Part shown: one piece after another, positions 56,166-64,000 of the stretch
Layout of the letters: each line of letters starts with the position of its first letter
How positions within the stretch are numbered: position 1 is the stretch's first letter
Program-made: the position numbers and the translations under genes
The notes under the pieces: model-generated
What the model was told of the DNA's origin: nothing
Database searches by the model: none
What the model saw: the letters and a program-made list of their open reading frames with translations, nothing else
Source of the DNA: Limnohabitans sp. Hippo3
GTDB lineage: Bacteria > Pseudomonadota > Gammaproteobacteria > Burkholderiales > Burkholderiaceae_C
Direction: 5' to 3'
DNA: 64,000 nucleotides
Assembly: GCF_003063665.1 (NCBI RefSeq)
Contig: NZ_NESF01000004.1
Coordinates: forward strand, 1-64,000

Positions 56166-57053
56166 ATGAGTTCCTGCCCTTTCTCATCCACCACCCACAC
56201 AGCCAGCGCCAGCACAGCGCAAGGCGAGCGCATCGTGCACGATGAAAAAGCCCAGCTCGACTTTGATGGCCGCATGAGCTACGGCGACTACCTGCAACTC
56301 GACGCCATCCTGAACGCCCAAAAACCGCTCTCGCCCGACCACAACGAGATGCTGTTCATCGTGCAGCACCAGACCAGCGAGCTGTGGATGAAGCTGATGC
56401 TGCACGAGCTTAAGTTCGCCATGGCGGACATCGCGCAAGACCAGTTGCCCGACGCCTTCAAAAAACTCACCCGCGTCAGTCGCATCATGGAGCAGCTGGT
56501 ACACGCTTGGGACGTGCTGGCCACCATGACCCCGCCCGAGTACAGCGCCATCCGCCCGTATCTTGCACAGTCGAGTGGTTTCCAGAGCTGGCAGTACCGA
56601 TGCATCGAGTTTGCGATGGGCAACAAGAACGCGGCCATGCTGCAGCCCCACGCGCATCGCCCTGATCTGTCGGCCATCGTGCAAGCGGCCTACGAAGCGC
56701 CCTCGCTGTACGACGAATGCCTGCGGCTTTTGCAGCGCCGCGGTCTGGATGTGCCGGACAGCCACACCCAGCGCGACTGGCGACAGCCCTACCCGGCCAG
56801 CGAGGCGGTCGAAAACGCATGGCTCGTGGTCTACGGCAACCCGCAGCAACACTGGGACCTGTACCAGCTGGGCGAAGAGTTGACCGATCTGGAAGACGCC
56901 TTCCGCCTGTGGCGCTTTCGGCATGTGACCACGGTGGAGCGCGTGATCGGCTTCAAGCGCGGCACGGGCGGCACGGGCGGCGTGAGCTATTTGCGCAAGA
57001 TGCTGGACACTGTGCTCTTCCCGGAAATCTGGACGCTGCGCACGCAACTGTGA
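56166..57053 (+). CDS. kynA: Tryptophan 2,3-dioxygenase
   Basis: The 295-residue haem enzyme has [29 protein letters not shown] (distal His), the axial-ligand region [28 protein letters not shown]. It opens the indole ring of L-tryptophan to N-formylkynurenine. It ends the kynBUA cluster, so the three genes together give tryptophan to anthranilate. Confidence 0.97.
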   Translation: MSSCPFSSTTHTASASTAQGERIVHDEKAQLDFDGRMSYGDYLQLDAILNAQKPLSPDHNEMLFIVQHQTSELWMKLMLHELKFAMADIAQDQLPDAFKKLTRVSRIMEQLVHAWDVLATMTPPEYSAIRPYLAQSSGFQSWQYRCIEFAMGNKNAAMLQPHAHRPDLSAIVQAAYEAPSLYDECLRLLQRRGLDVPDSHTQRDWRQPYPASEAVENAWLVVYGNPQQHWDLYQLGEELTDLEDAFRLWRFRHVTTVERVIGFKRGTGGTGGVSYLRKMLDTVLFPEIWTLRTQL

Positions 57054-57136
57054 CCCAGCCCCCTAACGATCAAGCTGCGGTCAACAGGTGCATTCATTTG
57101 CACTAACATGCCCGCTTGCACCAACGGGGAGAGCAC

Positions 57137-57604
57137 ATGCAACTGAACATCAACGGCCAAAGCCAAACCGTCACCACCGACCCCAGCACGCCCCTGCTGT
57201 GGGTGCTGCGCGATGAACTGAATCTCACGGGCACCAAATTCGGTTGCGGCATCGCCGCTTGCGGGGCTTGCACCGTGCATGTGGACGGCCAGCCCGTGCG
57301 CTCTTGCGTCATGCCTGTGTCTGCTGTGGCCAATCAACCCATCAAAACCATCGAATCCTTGGGCTCGGCAGAAAAGCCCCACCCCTTGCAAAGCGCGTGG
57401 ATCGCCGAGCAGGTGCCGCAATGCGGTTACTGCCAAAGCGGCATGCTGATGGCTGCAGCCGCCTTGCTCGAAAAAAAACCCCAGCCCAGCGATGCCGACA
57501 TTGACGCCGCCATGACCAACCTCTGCCGCTGCGGCACTTACCAGCGTGTGCGGGCGGCCATCCACCGGGCTGCGGCTGAACTGAAGAAAGGCGGTGCCGC
57601 ATGA
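57137..57604 (+). CDS. (2Fe-2S) subunit of a molybdenum hydroxylase, IorA-like
   Basis: The 155-residue protein has the plant-type cluster ligands in [14 protein letters not shown] and RSC, and the second cluster in [11 protein letters not shown] and NLCRCGTY. It is the small subunit of xanthine dehydrogenase-family enzymes of the isoquinoline 1-oxidoreductase/aldehyde oxidoreductase type. GGGGAG precedes ATG 57137. Its stop overlaps the large-subunit start by four bases. No FAD subunit is present. Confidence 0.92.
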   Translation: MQLNINGQSQTVTTDPSTPLLWVLRDELNLTGTKFGCGIAACGACTVHVDGQPVRSCVMPVSAVANQPIKTIESLGSAEKPHPLQSAWIAEQVPQCGYCQSGMLMAAAALLEKKPQPSDADIDAAMTNLCRCGTYQRVRAAIHRAAAELKKGGAA

Positions 57605-59868
57605 AACGCCGCACCTGGATTTTGAGCGCCTTGGGCGCTACCGGCGCACTGGTGGTGGGTTGGGGCGCGATCCCCGCCCGCTCACGCCTGGGCTCGCCCG
57701 AATTGATGCTGCCCACACAAGGCGATGTGGCGCTGAACGGCTGGATCAAGATCGCCGCCGATGGCGAGGTGGTGCTGGCGATGCCGCGCAGCGAAATGGG
57801 CCAGGGCGTGCACACCGCGCTGGCCATGCTGGTGGCCGAAGAACTCGATGTGCCACTGAACCGCGTGCGCCTGGAGCAAGCCGGAGCCGACAGCATTTAC
57901 GGCAACGTGGCCATGCTGGTGGCCAGCCTGCCCTTTCACCCGCTGGACAGCGAAGGCGAGCACAAGTCCATCAAGATCAAGCTGGCCGAGTGGATGGTGG
58001 GCAAGATCGCCCGCGAACTGGGCATCAACGCCACGGGCGGCTCGTCTTCGGTCGCCGACCTGTGGGAGCCGCTGCGCATGGCCGCCGCCACCGCACGCGC
58101 CAGCCTGGTGCAGGCCGCTGCTGCCGCGTGGAAGGTGCCCGCCAGCGAGATCACCGTGCGCGATGGCGTGATGCAACATGCATCGGGCCAAAAGGCGCAT
58201 TACGGCCAAATGGGTGCAGCGGCTGCCGGCAGCACACCGCCGAACATCGCCCCCAAAGCCCGTGAGGACTGGAAGTTGATCGGCCAAAGGGTTGCACGCA
58301 ATGACATCCCTGCCAAAGTCATGGGCCAAGCGCAATTCGGCATGGACGTGCGCTTGCCCGGCCTGCTGTTTGCGTCCGTGCGCATGAACCCCGTGCTGGG
58401 TGGCGCAGCCGCCCCCATGGACACCCAGGCCGCGCTGGCCTTGCCGGGTGTGAGCCAGGTAGTGGCGCTGGACGCTTGGGGCGGCGGAACGGGTGGCTTT
58501 GCGGTGGTCGCTACAAACACCTGGCAAGCGCGCCAAGGCGCACAAGCCATGAAGGTGCAGTGGCCAACAACGCCTGCAGGCGCCCCAGACACCACCCGCA
58601 TCCAGGCCGACCTGCTCAAGGCACTGAACACCGAAAGCGGCTTCACCTTCCACGAGCAAGGCCTGCCACTCAAGGCCGAGCAAACGGCGGCCAGCCGCAT
58701 TGACGCGCTCTACCAAACGCCCTACCTAGCCCACGCCACCATGGAGCCGATGAACTGCACGGCACGGGTGAAAGACGGCAAAGTCGAAGTTTGGGTGCCC
58801 ACGCAGGTGCCACAAATGGCGCGGGCCATGGCCGCCAAAGTAGCGGGGGTCAAAGAAGACCAGGTCACCGTGCATGTGACGCTGTTGGGCGGCGGTTTTG
58901 GCCGCAGGCTGGAGGTCGACTTTGTCGGGCAAGCCGTGCAAGTGGCCATGGCCTGCAAGGGCGCGCCCGTGCAACTGGTCTGGTCGCGCGAAGAAGACAT
59001 GACGCACGACTTTTACCGCCCCATGCACCTGGCCAAATTCCAGGCGTCCATCGACGCACAAGGCGAAGTCAGCAGTTTGCGCATCAAGTCGGCGGGCGAC
59101 GCCATCACCCCGCGCTGGATGGCACGCGCCGCACCGCACCTGTCGGGCCCCATCGACATGCCCGACAAAACCACATCCGAGGGTCTGTTCGATCTGCCCT
59201 ACGGATTTTTGAACCAGCACATGAGCCATGTGGCCACCCAATCTGGCGTGCCCGTGGGTTTTTGGCGATCGGTGGGCCATTCGCACAACGCCTTCTTCTC
59301 GGAAAGCTTCATCGACGAACTGGCCGTGGCCACGAAGCAAGACCCGCTGGCCTTTCGCCTGAAGCTGTTGAAAGACGCGCCGCGTTATGCGGCGGTGTTA
59401 CAGCTCGCAGCCAAACAAGCCGGCTGGGGCAAGCCTTTGCCCGCAGGCCGCGCGCAAGGCATCGCGCTGCACAAATCTTTTGGCTCCATCGTGGCACAAG
59501 TGGCGGAGGTCTCGGTCGAGCAAGGCCAGATCCGCGTGCACCGCGTGGTCTGTGCCATCGACTGCGGCACCGTGGTCAACCCGGACACCGTGGCCCAGCA
59601 AATGCAGAGCAGCGTGGTCTATGCCTTGAGTGCCGCGCTGTTCGGCCAAATCGACATCGTGGGCGGCGTGGTGCAGCAAAGCAATTTTCCGAACTACCCC
59701 ATGGTTACGCTCAGCCAGGCACCAACGGTGGAAACCCACATCGTGCCCAGCACCCGCCACCCAGCGGGCGTGGGTGAACCGGCGGTGCCGCCTCTGGCCC
59801 CGGCGGTGAGTAATGCGCTGTTTGCCCTCACTGGCAAGCGTCAGAGGGCATTGCCTTTGAAGCCATGA
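57601..59868 (+). CDS. Molybdopterin-binding large subunit, IorB-like
   Basis: The 755-residue protein has an N-terminal twin-Arg segment [21 protein letters not shown] (read as two parts), which would export a folded enzyme. It then shows [54 protein letters not shown] and the late [17 protein letters not shown] with the probable catalytic Glu. It belongs to the isoquinoline 1-oxidoreductase beta subunit/aldehyde dehydrogenase family. These usually pass electrons to a cytochrome c, which is not encoded here. The substrate is unknown. Its end overlaps the FAD monooxygenase gene by 28 bases. Confidence 0.92.
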   Translation: MKRRTWILSALGATGALVVGWGAIPARSRLGSPELMLPTQGDVALNGWIKIAADGEVVLAMPRSEMGQGVHTALAMLVAEELDVPLNRVRLEQAGADSIYGNVAMLVASLPFHPLDSEGEHKSIKIKLAEWMVGKIARELGINATGGSSSVADLWEPLRMAAATARASLVQAAAAAWKVPASEITVRDGVMQHASGQKAHYGQMGAAAAGSTPPNIAPKAREDWKLIGQRVARNDIPAKVMGQAQFGMDVRLPGLLFASVRMNPVLGGAAAPMDTQAALALPGVSQVVALDAWGGGTGGFAVVATNTWQARQGAQAMKVQWPTTPAGAPDTTRIQADLLKALNTESGFTFHEQGLPLKAEQTAASRIDALYQTPYLAHATMEPMNCTARVKDGKVEVWVPTQVPQMARAMAAKVAGVKEDQVTVHVTLLGGGFGRRLEVDFVGQAVQVAMACKGAPVQLVWSREEDMTHDFYRPMHLAKFQASIDAQGEVSSLRIKSAGDAITPRWMARAAPHLSGPIDMPDKTTSEGLFDLPYGFLNQHMSHVATQSGVPVGFWRSVGHSHNAFFSESFIDELAVATKQDPLAFRLKLLKDAPRYAAVLQLAAKQAGWGKPLPAGRAQGIALHKSFGSIVAQVAEVSVEQGQIRVHRVVCAIDCGTVVNPDTVAQQMQSSVVYALSAALFGQIDIVGGVVQQSNFPNYPMVTLSQAPTVETHIVPSTRHPAGVGEPAVPPLAPAVSNALFALTGKRQRALPLKP

Positions 59869-61058
59869 ACCTCTGATGCGTCTGCGTAAAGCCAAGGCAC
59901 ATCCATCACCCGCTCACCCATGAGCCGCATCGACAGATTGCGCCCCAGCGCGACAGCGCCCTGGGCGTGGAAGATGCGGCCGTTGCGAATCGCCCGGGCC
60001 TGCACGCGGGCATTGCGCACCCAGCGTTGCTCGGCATAAGCCTGCAGTTGCTCGGCCACTGTCGCGTTGCCCACACTCAGGCACTGCGCCAAGGCCTGTG
60101 CGTCTTCGATGGCCATGCCCGCGCCCTGCGCCAAATAAGGCCGCATGGGGTGCGCTGCATCACCCAGCAAGGCCACGCGGCCTTGCGCCATGTCGCTGGC
60201 ACCGCTCACTGGCGAGCGGTCGTGCAGCGCCCATTGCCGCCAAGCGGGCACCGATGCCAAACGCTCGTGCAAATCGCGGCCCACCACGCCCATGGCCTGC
60301 ATCAGAGCCTGGGTGTGTCCGGCCTGGTCCCAGTCTTGAGCCTGGTCGGGTTTGGCGCCGTGCACGATGGCCACCAGATTGAGCCACTGCCCACTGCGCA
60401 CCGGGTAATGCACCACATGCAGGCGCGGCCCCATCCACACGGTGACCTGGTCGCTGCGCAAGTGCGTGGGCAAATCGGCCTGCGCCACCAGCGCCCGGTA
60501 AGCCAGATGCCCGGTGAACCGCGCCGAGGCATCGCCCAGCAGTTGCTGGCGCACCGCGCTCCAGATGCCGTCGGCCCCGATCAGGGCGCTGACTTGCAGG
60601 CTCAGGCCTTCTGCCGTGTTCACTTGCAAAGCCTCTTCGGTTTCGTACCAGCCATGCACGGTCTGTCCCAGATGCAATGCCAAGCCTGCATCCTGCACCG
60701 CCCGCTGCAGCAGGCCCTGCAAATCGGCACGGTGGATGGTGGCATAAGACGCGCCATACAGCGCTTGTGCCCTTTCCCCTAGGCGCAGCGTGCCCAGCAC
60801 CTGACCGGTTTGCGCATCGCGCGCTTGCAGCTGCTTGGGGAAAGCCGCCACCTCCGCCAGCGCCGCACCCAGACCCCAGGCCTGCAAGATGCGCGTCACA
60901 TTCGGCCCGATCTGGATGCCCGCGCCCACCTCGCTGAGCTGCGTGGCCCGCTCCAGCAATTGCACTGGCACCCTTTGCCTCGCACAGGCCAGGGCCGCCG
61001 CCAGCCCGCCGATACCGCCGCCTGCGATCACCACCGGATTGCGCTCATTTCTTGTCAT
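59841..61058 (-). CDS. FAD-dependent monooxygenase, salicylate hydroxylase-like
   Basis: The 405-residue protein has the dinucleotide fold VVIAGGGIGGLAAALA, SEVGAGIQIGPNVTRIL, LIGADGIWSAVRQQLL and the FAD motif VALLGDAAHPMRPYLAQGAG. This places it in group A aromatic hydroxylases (salicylate hydroxylase, 6-hydroxynicotinate and 3-hydroxybenzoate hydroxylase). The substrate is not readable. It converges with the molybdenum hydroxylase gene with a 28-base overlap and is divergent from trhP. Confidence 0.92.
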   Translation of the reverse strand: MTRNERNPVVIAGGGIGGLAAALACARQRVPVQLLERATQLSEVGAGIQIGPNVTRILQAWGLGAALAEVAAFPKQLQARDAQTGQVLGTLRLGERAQALYGASYATIHRADLQGLLQRAVQDAGLALHLGQTVHGWYETEEALQVNTAEGLSLQVSALIGADGIWSAVRQQLLGDASARFTGHLAYRALVAQADLPTHLRSDQVTVWMGPRLHVVHYPVRSGQWLNLVAIVHGAKPDQAQDWDQAGHTQALMQAMGVVGRDLHERLASVPAWRQWALHDRSPVSGASDMAQGRVALLGDAAHPMRPYLAQGAGMAIEDAQALAQCLSVGNATVAEQLQAYAEQRWVRNARVQARAIRNGRIFHAQGAVALGRNLSMRLMGERVMDVPWLYADASEVHGFKGNAL

Positions 61059-61111
61059 AGGTCAATTGTGCCCGGGCTTGAAGGAGTCAAAAAATTGGAA
61101 AATTGGAAACC

Positions 61112-62479
61112 ATGACCGCGATCAAATCCCCCGAACTTTTATTGCCAGCGGGCTCGCTCGACAAAATGCGCGCCGCTTACGACTTTGGTGCCGACGCCAT
61201 CTATGCGGGCCAGCCGCGCTACAGCCTGCGGGCACGCAACAACGAATTCAAGCTGGAGCAGATCGGCATCGGCATTGCCGAAGCGCACGCCCGGGGCAAA
61301 AAGTTTTTTGTCACCAGCAACCTGCTGCCGCACAACGACAAGGTGCGCACCTATTTGCGCGACATCGAGCCGGTGATCGCCATGAAGCCCGACGCCCTGA
61401 TCATGGCCGACCCGGGCCTGATCATGATGGTGCGCGAGAAATGGCCCGAAATGCCCATCCACCTGTCGGTGCAGGCCAACACCGTCAACTGGGCGGCGGT
61501 GAAGTTCTGGCAGAAGGTGGGCGTGACCCGCATCATCCTGAGCCGCGAACTGAGTCTGGACGAGGTCGAAAAAATCCGCCAGGAATGCCCCGACATGGAG
61601 CTCGAAGTCTTTGTGCACGGTGCGTTGTGCATCGCGTATTCGGGCCGCTGCCTGTTGTCCGGCTATTTCAACCGCCGCGACCCCAACCAAGGCACCTGCA
61701 CCAACGCTTGCCGCTGGAGTTACGGCACCCAAGAAGCCACCGACGAGACCGACTCCGGCGAGGTCCAGCCCGTGCGCATGGCGGGTGACTTCAACTTCGA
61801 GCAGGAACAGGAAAACGCCGACAAAGCTTTCTCGGCCTGTGGCGACGGCCAGCGCCACCCCGCCGCCGACAAGGTCTACCTGATCGAAGAAGCCGGACGC
61901 CCGGGTCAGCTCATGCCCATCATGGAAGACGAGCACGGCACCTACATCATGAACAGCAAGGACCTGCGTGCGGTGGAGCTGATCGAGCGCCTGGTCAAGA
62001 TCGGGGTGGACTCGCTCAAGATCGAAGGCCGCACCAAGAGTTTGTATTACGTGAGCCGCACCGCGCAGGTGTACCGCCGGGCCATCGACGACGCGGTGGC
62101 CGGTCGCCCCTTCAACCCCGAGCTGATCAGTGAACTCGACGGTCTGGCCTCACGCGGCTACACCTCGGGCTTTCTGGAGCGCCGCCCCGCGCAGTACTAC
62201 CAGAACTACGAAACCGGCCACTCGGTGGGGCACCGCAGCCAATTTGTGGGCGAGGTGCGTGAGGTGGGTGATGGCTGGGCGCTGGTCGAGACCAAAAACC
62301 GTTTCGCGGTAGGCGACACGATCGAGGTGATCCACCCCAGCGGCAACCGCAAACTGCCGCTGACGCACATGAAAAGCGAATCCGGCGAAGCCATCGAGGT
62401 GGCTGCGGGCAATCCGCTCAAGGTGTGGATTCCGCTGGACGGCCCGGCCGAGGGTGCTTTGATCGCTCGGATGTTCTGA
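61112..62479 (+). CDS. trhP: U32 family protein TrhP (YegQ), tRNA hydroxylation
   Basis: The 455-residue protein has ELLLPAGSLDKMRAAYDFGADAIY, VHGALCIAYSGRCLLSGYFN and the cysteine-rich RRDPNQGTCTNACRW, then SLKIEGRTKSLYYV. This is the U32/YegQ family, which with prephenate helps form 5-hydroxyuridine at tRNA position 34. ATG 61112 was preferred to TTG 61103. AAGGAG lies 25 bases upstream, so the start is not fully certain. Confidence 0.92.
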   Translation: MTAIKSPELLLPAGSLDKMRAAYDFGADAIYAGQPRYSLRARNNEFKLEQIGIGIAEAHARGKKFFVTSNLLPHNDKVRTYLRDIEPVIAMKPDALIMADPGLIMMVREKWPEMPIHLSVQANTVNWAAVKFWQKVGVTRIILSRELSLDEVEKIRQECPDMELEVFVHGALCIAYSGRCLLSGYFNRRDPNQGTCTNACRWSYGTQEATDETDSGEVQPVRMAGDFNFEQEQENADKAFSACGDGQRHPAADKVYLIEEAGRPGQLMPIMEDEHGTYIMNSKDLRAVELIERLVKIGVDSLKIEGRTKSLYYVSRTAQVYRRAIDDAVAGRPFNPELISELDGLASRGYTSGFLERRPAQYYQNYETGHSVGHRSQFVGEVREVGDGWALVETKNRFAVGDTIEVIHPSGNRKLPLTHMKSESGEAIEVAAGNPLKVWIPLDGPAEGALIARMF

Positions 62480-62500
62480 CCCGCATCCGCGCCTGCGATG

Positions 62501-62548
62501 CAGGCGCAGGCACAGGCACAGGCACAGGCGCAGGCGCAGGCGCAGGCG
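62501..62548. repeat. Hexanucleotide tandem repeat (CAGGCR)8
   Basis: Eight perfect-length copies of CAGGCG or CAGGCA in a row lie between trhP and the PIN-domain gene, ending six bases before the PIN gene stop. Such repeats vary in copy number by slippage. Confidence 0.95.
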
Positions 62549-62554
62549 CAAGTT

Positions 62555-62944
62555 TTAAGTACCCATTAACACCGGCAAGCCCTGCACCGCAGAAAAGTCG
62601 CGGTCATGTGTGACCAAGGCCGCTGCGCCGATCTGCAGCGCCGAAGCCAGCTGCACCGCATCGGGCAGCTTGAGGCGGTACTGCACCCGCAACTGCGCCG
62701 CCAGACTGGCCACCGCTGCGGACAAGGGCACCACCTGGTAAGCGCCCAGCGCCGTCTCGTAGCGCTTAGCCAGGGCCGTCTGGCCCGCCTTGAAAGGACC
62801 GGTCAGCACTTCGGCCAAGGTCACGGTGCTCAAGGCCAGCTGAATCTGGCCGCGATCTGCGGCTTCGAAAAGACCCACAAAACGGGGCGCGAATTCGGCA
62901 TGGTCTTCGAGCAGGTAAATCCAGGGCGCGGTGTCCACCAGCAC
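62555..62944 (-). CDS. PIN-domain toxin, VapC-like
   Basis: The 129-residue protein has the four acidic residues of PIN ribonucleases: Asp in LVDTAPWIYLL, Glu in TLAEVLTGP, Asp in KLPDAVQLASA and Asp in VTHDRDF. GTG 62944, preceded by GAGGGG, gives the usual PIN start. A GTG at 63010 would add 22 residues and leave three bases to the antitoxin stop. It should cleave RNA when freed from its antitoxin. Confidence 0.87.
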   Translation of the reverse strand: MLVDTAPWIYLLEDHAEFAPRFVGLFEAADRGQIQLALSTVTLAEVLTGPFKAGQTALAKRYETALGAYQVVPLSAAVASLAAQLRVQYRLKLPDAVQLASALQIGAAALVTHDRDFSAVQGLPVLMGT

Positions 62945-63013
62945 GGTGGCCCCCTCGCTCAGGCCGCACCACAGCGATGCCGAAGCACGGACTCGGCCAC
63001 GGGTTCCCACCGC

Positions 63014-63274
63014 TCAAGCCCACTCATCGCGCAGCTGGGCGACCGCCGAGGCCGCACCCTCCGGCCACAGGCCTCGGCCCGAGCCACGCAAGGCTAGAAC
63101 ACCCCCTTGCCTGGAGCGGATCTGCTCCTCACGCCACTGCGCCACCGGCACCACCACCGCCACCGGCTTGCCGTGGCGCGTGATCACACTGCTGTAGCCC
63201 GCCACCGCCTCGGAGGCGATGAGCGGCAGCTGCGCCCGGGCTTGTTCGAGGCCGTATTGCGGGGTGTCTGACAT
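63014..63274 (-). CDS. Phd/YefM-type antitoxin
   Basis: The 86-residue protein begins MSDTPQYGLEQARAQLPLIASEAV and has VITRHGKPVAVVVPVAQW, the Phd/YefM DNA-binding N-terminal fold. The C-terminus (GLWPEGAASAVAQLRDEW) would bind the PIN toxin. It precedes the toxin gene in the same operon, and a repeat of GTACAG just upstream is a likely operator. Confidence 0.88.
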   Translation of the reverse strand: MSDTPQYGLEQARAQLPLIASEAVAGYSSVITRHGKPVAVVVPVAQWREEQIRSRQGGVLALRGSGRGLWPEGAASAVAQLRDEWA

Positions 63275-63292
63275 GGCGAACTCCTTGATTTC

Positions 63293-63308
63293 CGTACAGA
63301 CTGTACAG
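63293..63308. promoter_or_regulatory. Candidate autoregulatory operator of the toxin-antitoxin operon
   Basis: Two copies of GTACAG (63294-63299 and 63303-63308), the second in the palindrome CTGTACAG, lie 20-34 bases upstream of the antitoxin start. This is the usual place for binding of a Phd-type antitoxin. Confidence 0.5.
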
Positions 63309-63389
63309 AAACTCAGAGGCGTTTGTCAATCACCCCATTGGCGCATCGATGCCCACTGCAACCGTCAGAGGCCAACACACACGCGGATT

Positions 63390-64000
63390 TCAGCGCCCGT
63401 TCAAAGGGTAAGAAGGGTCGTTGTAACCGGGCGTCGACGGATGCCCGGGCGCCACGAGGCTGTTGACCAAGGCTTCGTCTTCGGCGGTGATCGTCACCTC
63501 CAAAGCGCCCGCATAGTCTTGCCACTGCGCCAGCGTGCGCGGCCCGGCGATGACCGCGCTCACATGGGGGTTGGCCAGCACCCAGGCGGTAGCAAAGTGC
63601 GCCAGCGACACGCCCTTGGCCTCGCAATGCTGGCGCAGCGTTTGGGCAATCTGCAGCGACTCTTCGCGAAATTCGGTTTCCATGATGCGCTTGTCACCAC
63701 GCGCTGCGCGGCTGCCCTGGGCGGGGGCCTGACCGGGTGCATATTTGCCTGTCAACACGCCACGCGCAATCGGGCTGTAGGGCACCACACCCAGACCGTA
63801 ATGGCCGCAGGCTTCCAGAATTTCCACCTCGGGCAAGCGGTTGAGCAGGTTGTAATAAGGCTGGCACACCACCGGGCCGGGCATGTTCATCTGGCGGGCC
63901 AAGTTGACCATCTCGGCGATGCGCCACCCCCTGAAATTGGACACGCCCCAGTAACGGATCTTGCCGTCGCGCAGCAAAGCCTCGATGGCCCGCAAGGGCT
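63390..64000 (-). CDS. Aldo/keto reductase, 5' end beyond the window
   Basis: The visible C-terminal part (about 203 residues) has KIRYWGVSNFRGW, VVCQPYYNLLNR, LGVVPYSPIARGVLTGKY and VIAGPRTLAQWQDYAGAL, all standard for NADPH aldo/keto reductases. The N-terminal catalytic Asp-Tyr-Lys region lies past the right edge, so function cannot be refined. The 115 bases between it and the antitoxin hold only the candidate operator. Confidence 0.92.
   Translation of the reverse strand, partial: PLRAIEALLRDGKIRYWGVSNFRGWRIAEMVNLARQMNMPGPVVCQPYYNLLNRLPEVEILEACGHYGLGVVPYSPIARGVLTGKYAPGQAPAQGSRAARGDKRIMETEFREESLQIAQTLRQHCEAKGVSLAHFATAWVLANPHVSAVIAGPRTLAQWQDYAGALEVTITAEDEALVNSLVAPGHPSTPGYNDPSYPLNGR

Overview
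The window is about 62-63% G+C, dense, and looks like the core chromosome of a betaproteobacterium of the Burkholderiales, most likely family Comamonadaceae (Limnohabitans/Rhodoferax-like). This is inferred from remembered family resemblance: a BktB-type thiolase close to that of Cupriavidus, the rpsP-rimM-trmD-rplS operon, the hda/pcnB/folK cluster divergent from purM, the kynBUA order, a DUF3579 gene beside argD, and GTG/TTG starts in high-G+C DNA. No rRNA, tRNA, CRISPR array, prophage, insertion sequence or recognisable defence island was seen.

Layout. 0-8.4 kb: etfB, a divergent TRAP transporter operon (dctP-dctQ-dctM), then on the minus strand an HDAC-family deacetylase, a crotonase-fold protein lacking catalytic glutamates and an MscS channel, followed by mltB. 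8.4-16.9 kb: a small Trp-rich protein, an SDR, a NUDT19-like Nudix protein, an orphan Hpt protein, dusC, a GNAT, a di-haem plus tri-haem cytochrome c pair, an SDR and bktB. 16.9-22.5 kb: a palindromic repeat cluster, ridA-plsY, ybaK, a Tas-like aldo/keto reductase and an acyl-CoA synthetase divergent from an alpha/beta hydrolase. 22.5-33.5 kb: an unknown exported protein, prfB with the programmed +1 frameshift, pepN, fbp, a NYN-like protein, a CoA-pyrophosphatase-like Nudix gene, a CobD/CbiB-like gene and a minus-strand M48 peptidase-phhB-rsgA operon.

33.6-42 kb: orn, an RhlE-like DEAD-box helicase, the ribosomal operon rpsP-rimM-trmD-rplS, a GNAT, a TM2 protein, and the phosphate pair DUF47-pit behind a good Pho box. 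42-51.5 kb: DUF486, folK, pcnB, a HAD phosphatase, hda and an AI-2E permease in a tightly overlapping minus-strand operon; purM; sirB1-like and murJ; rpsT; a DUF3579 gene. 51.6-64 kb: argD-argF, a YkgJ-type protein, the kynurenine operon kynB-kynU-kynA, a two-subunit molybdenum hydroxylase (iorA/iorB-like) convergent with an FAD monooxygenase, the U32 protein trhP, a PIN/Phd toxin-antitoxin pair, and an aldo/keto reductase cut by the right edge.

How the genes fit together. ETF, BktB, the acyl-CoA synthetase and the SDRs point to acyl-CoA catabolism. kynBUA turns tryptophan into anthranilate and alanine. argD-argF serve arginine synthesis. The rest is mostly translation, tRNA modification, envelope and replication-control functions. 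The most informative non-coding signals are a perfect hairpin-plus-T7 terminator directly before dctQ, a Pho box before DUF47-pit, two inverted repeats between etfB and dctP, the prfB frameshift site, an 81-base imperfect palindrome after rpsT and a dispersed palindromic repeat family. I found no convincing new multi-gene system. The best candidate for a non-obvious functional link is the split molybdenum hydroxylase and an orphan cytochrome pair 43 kb away.
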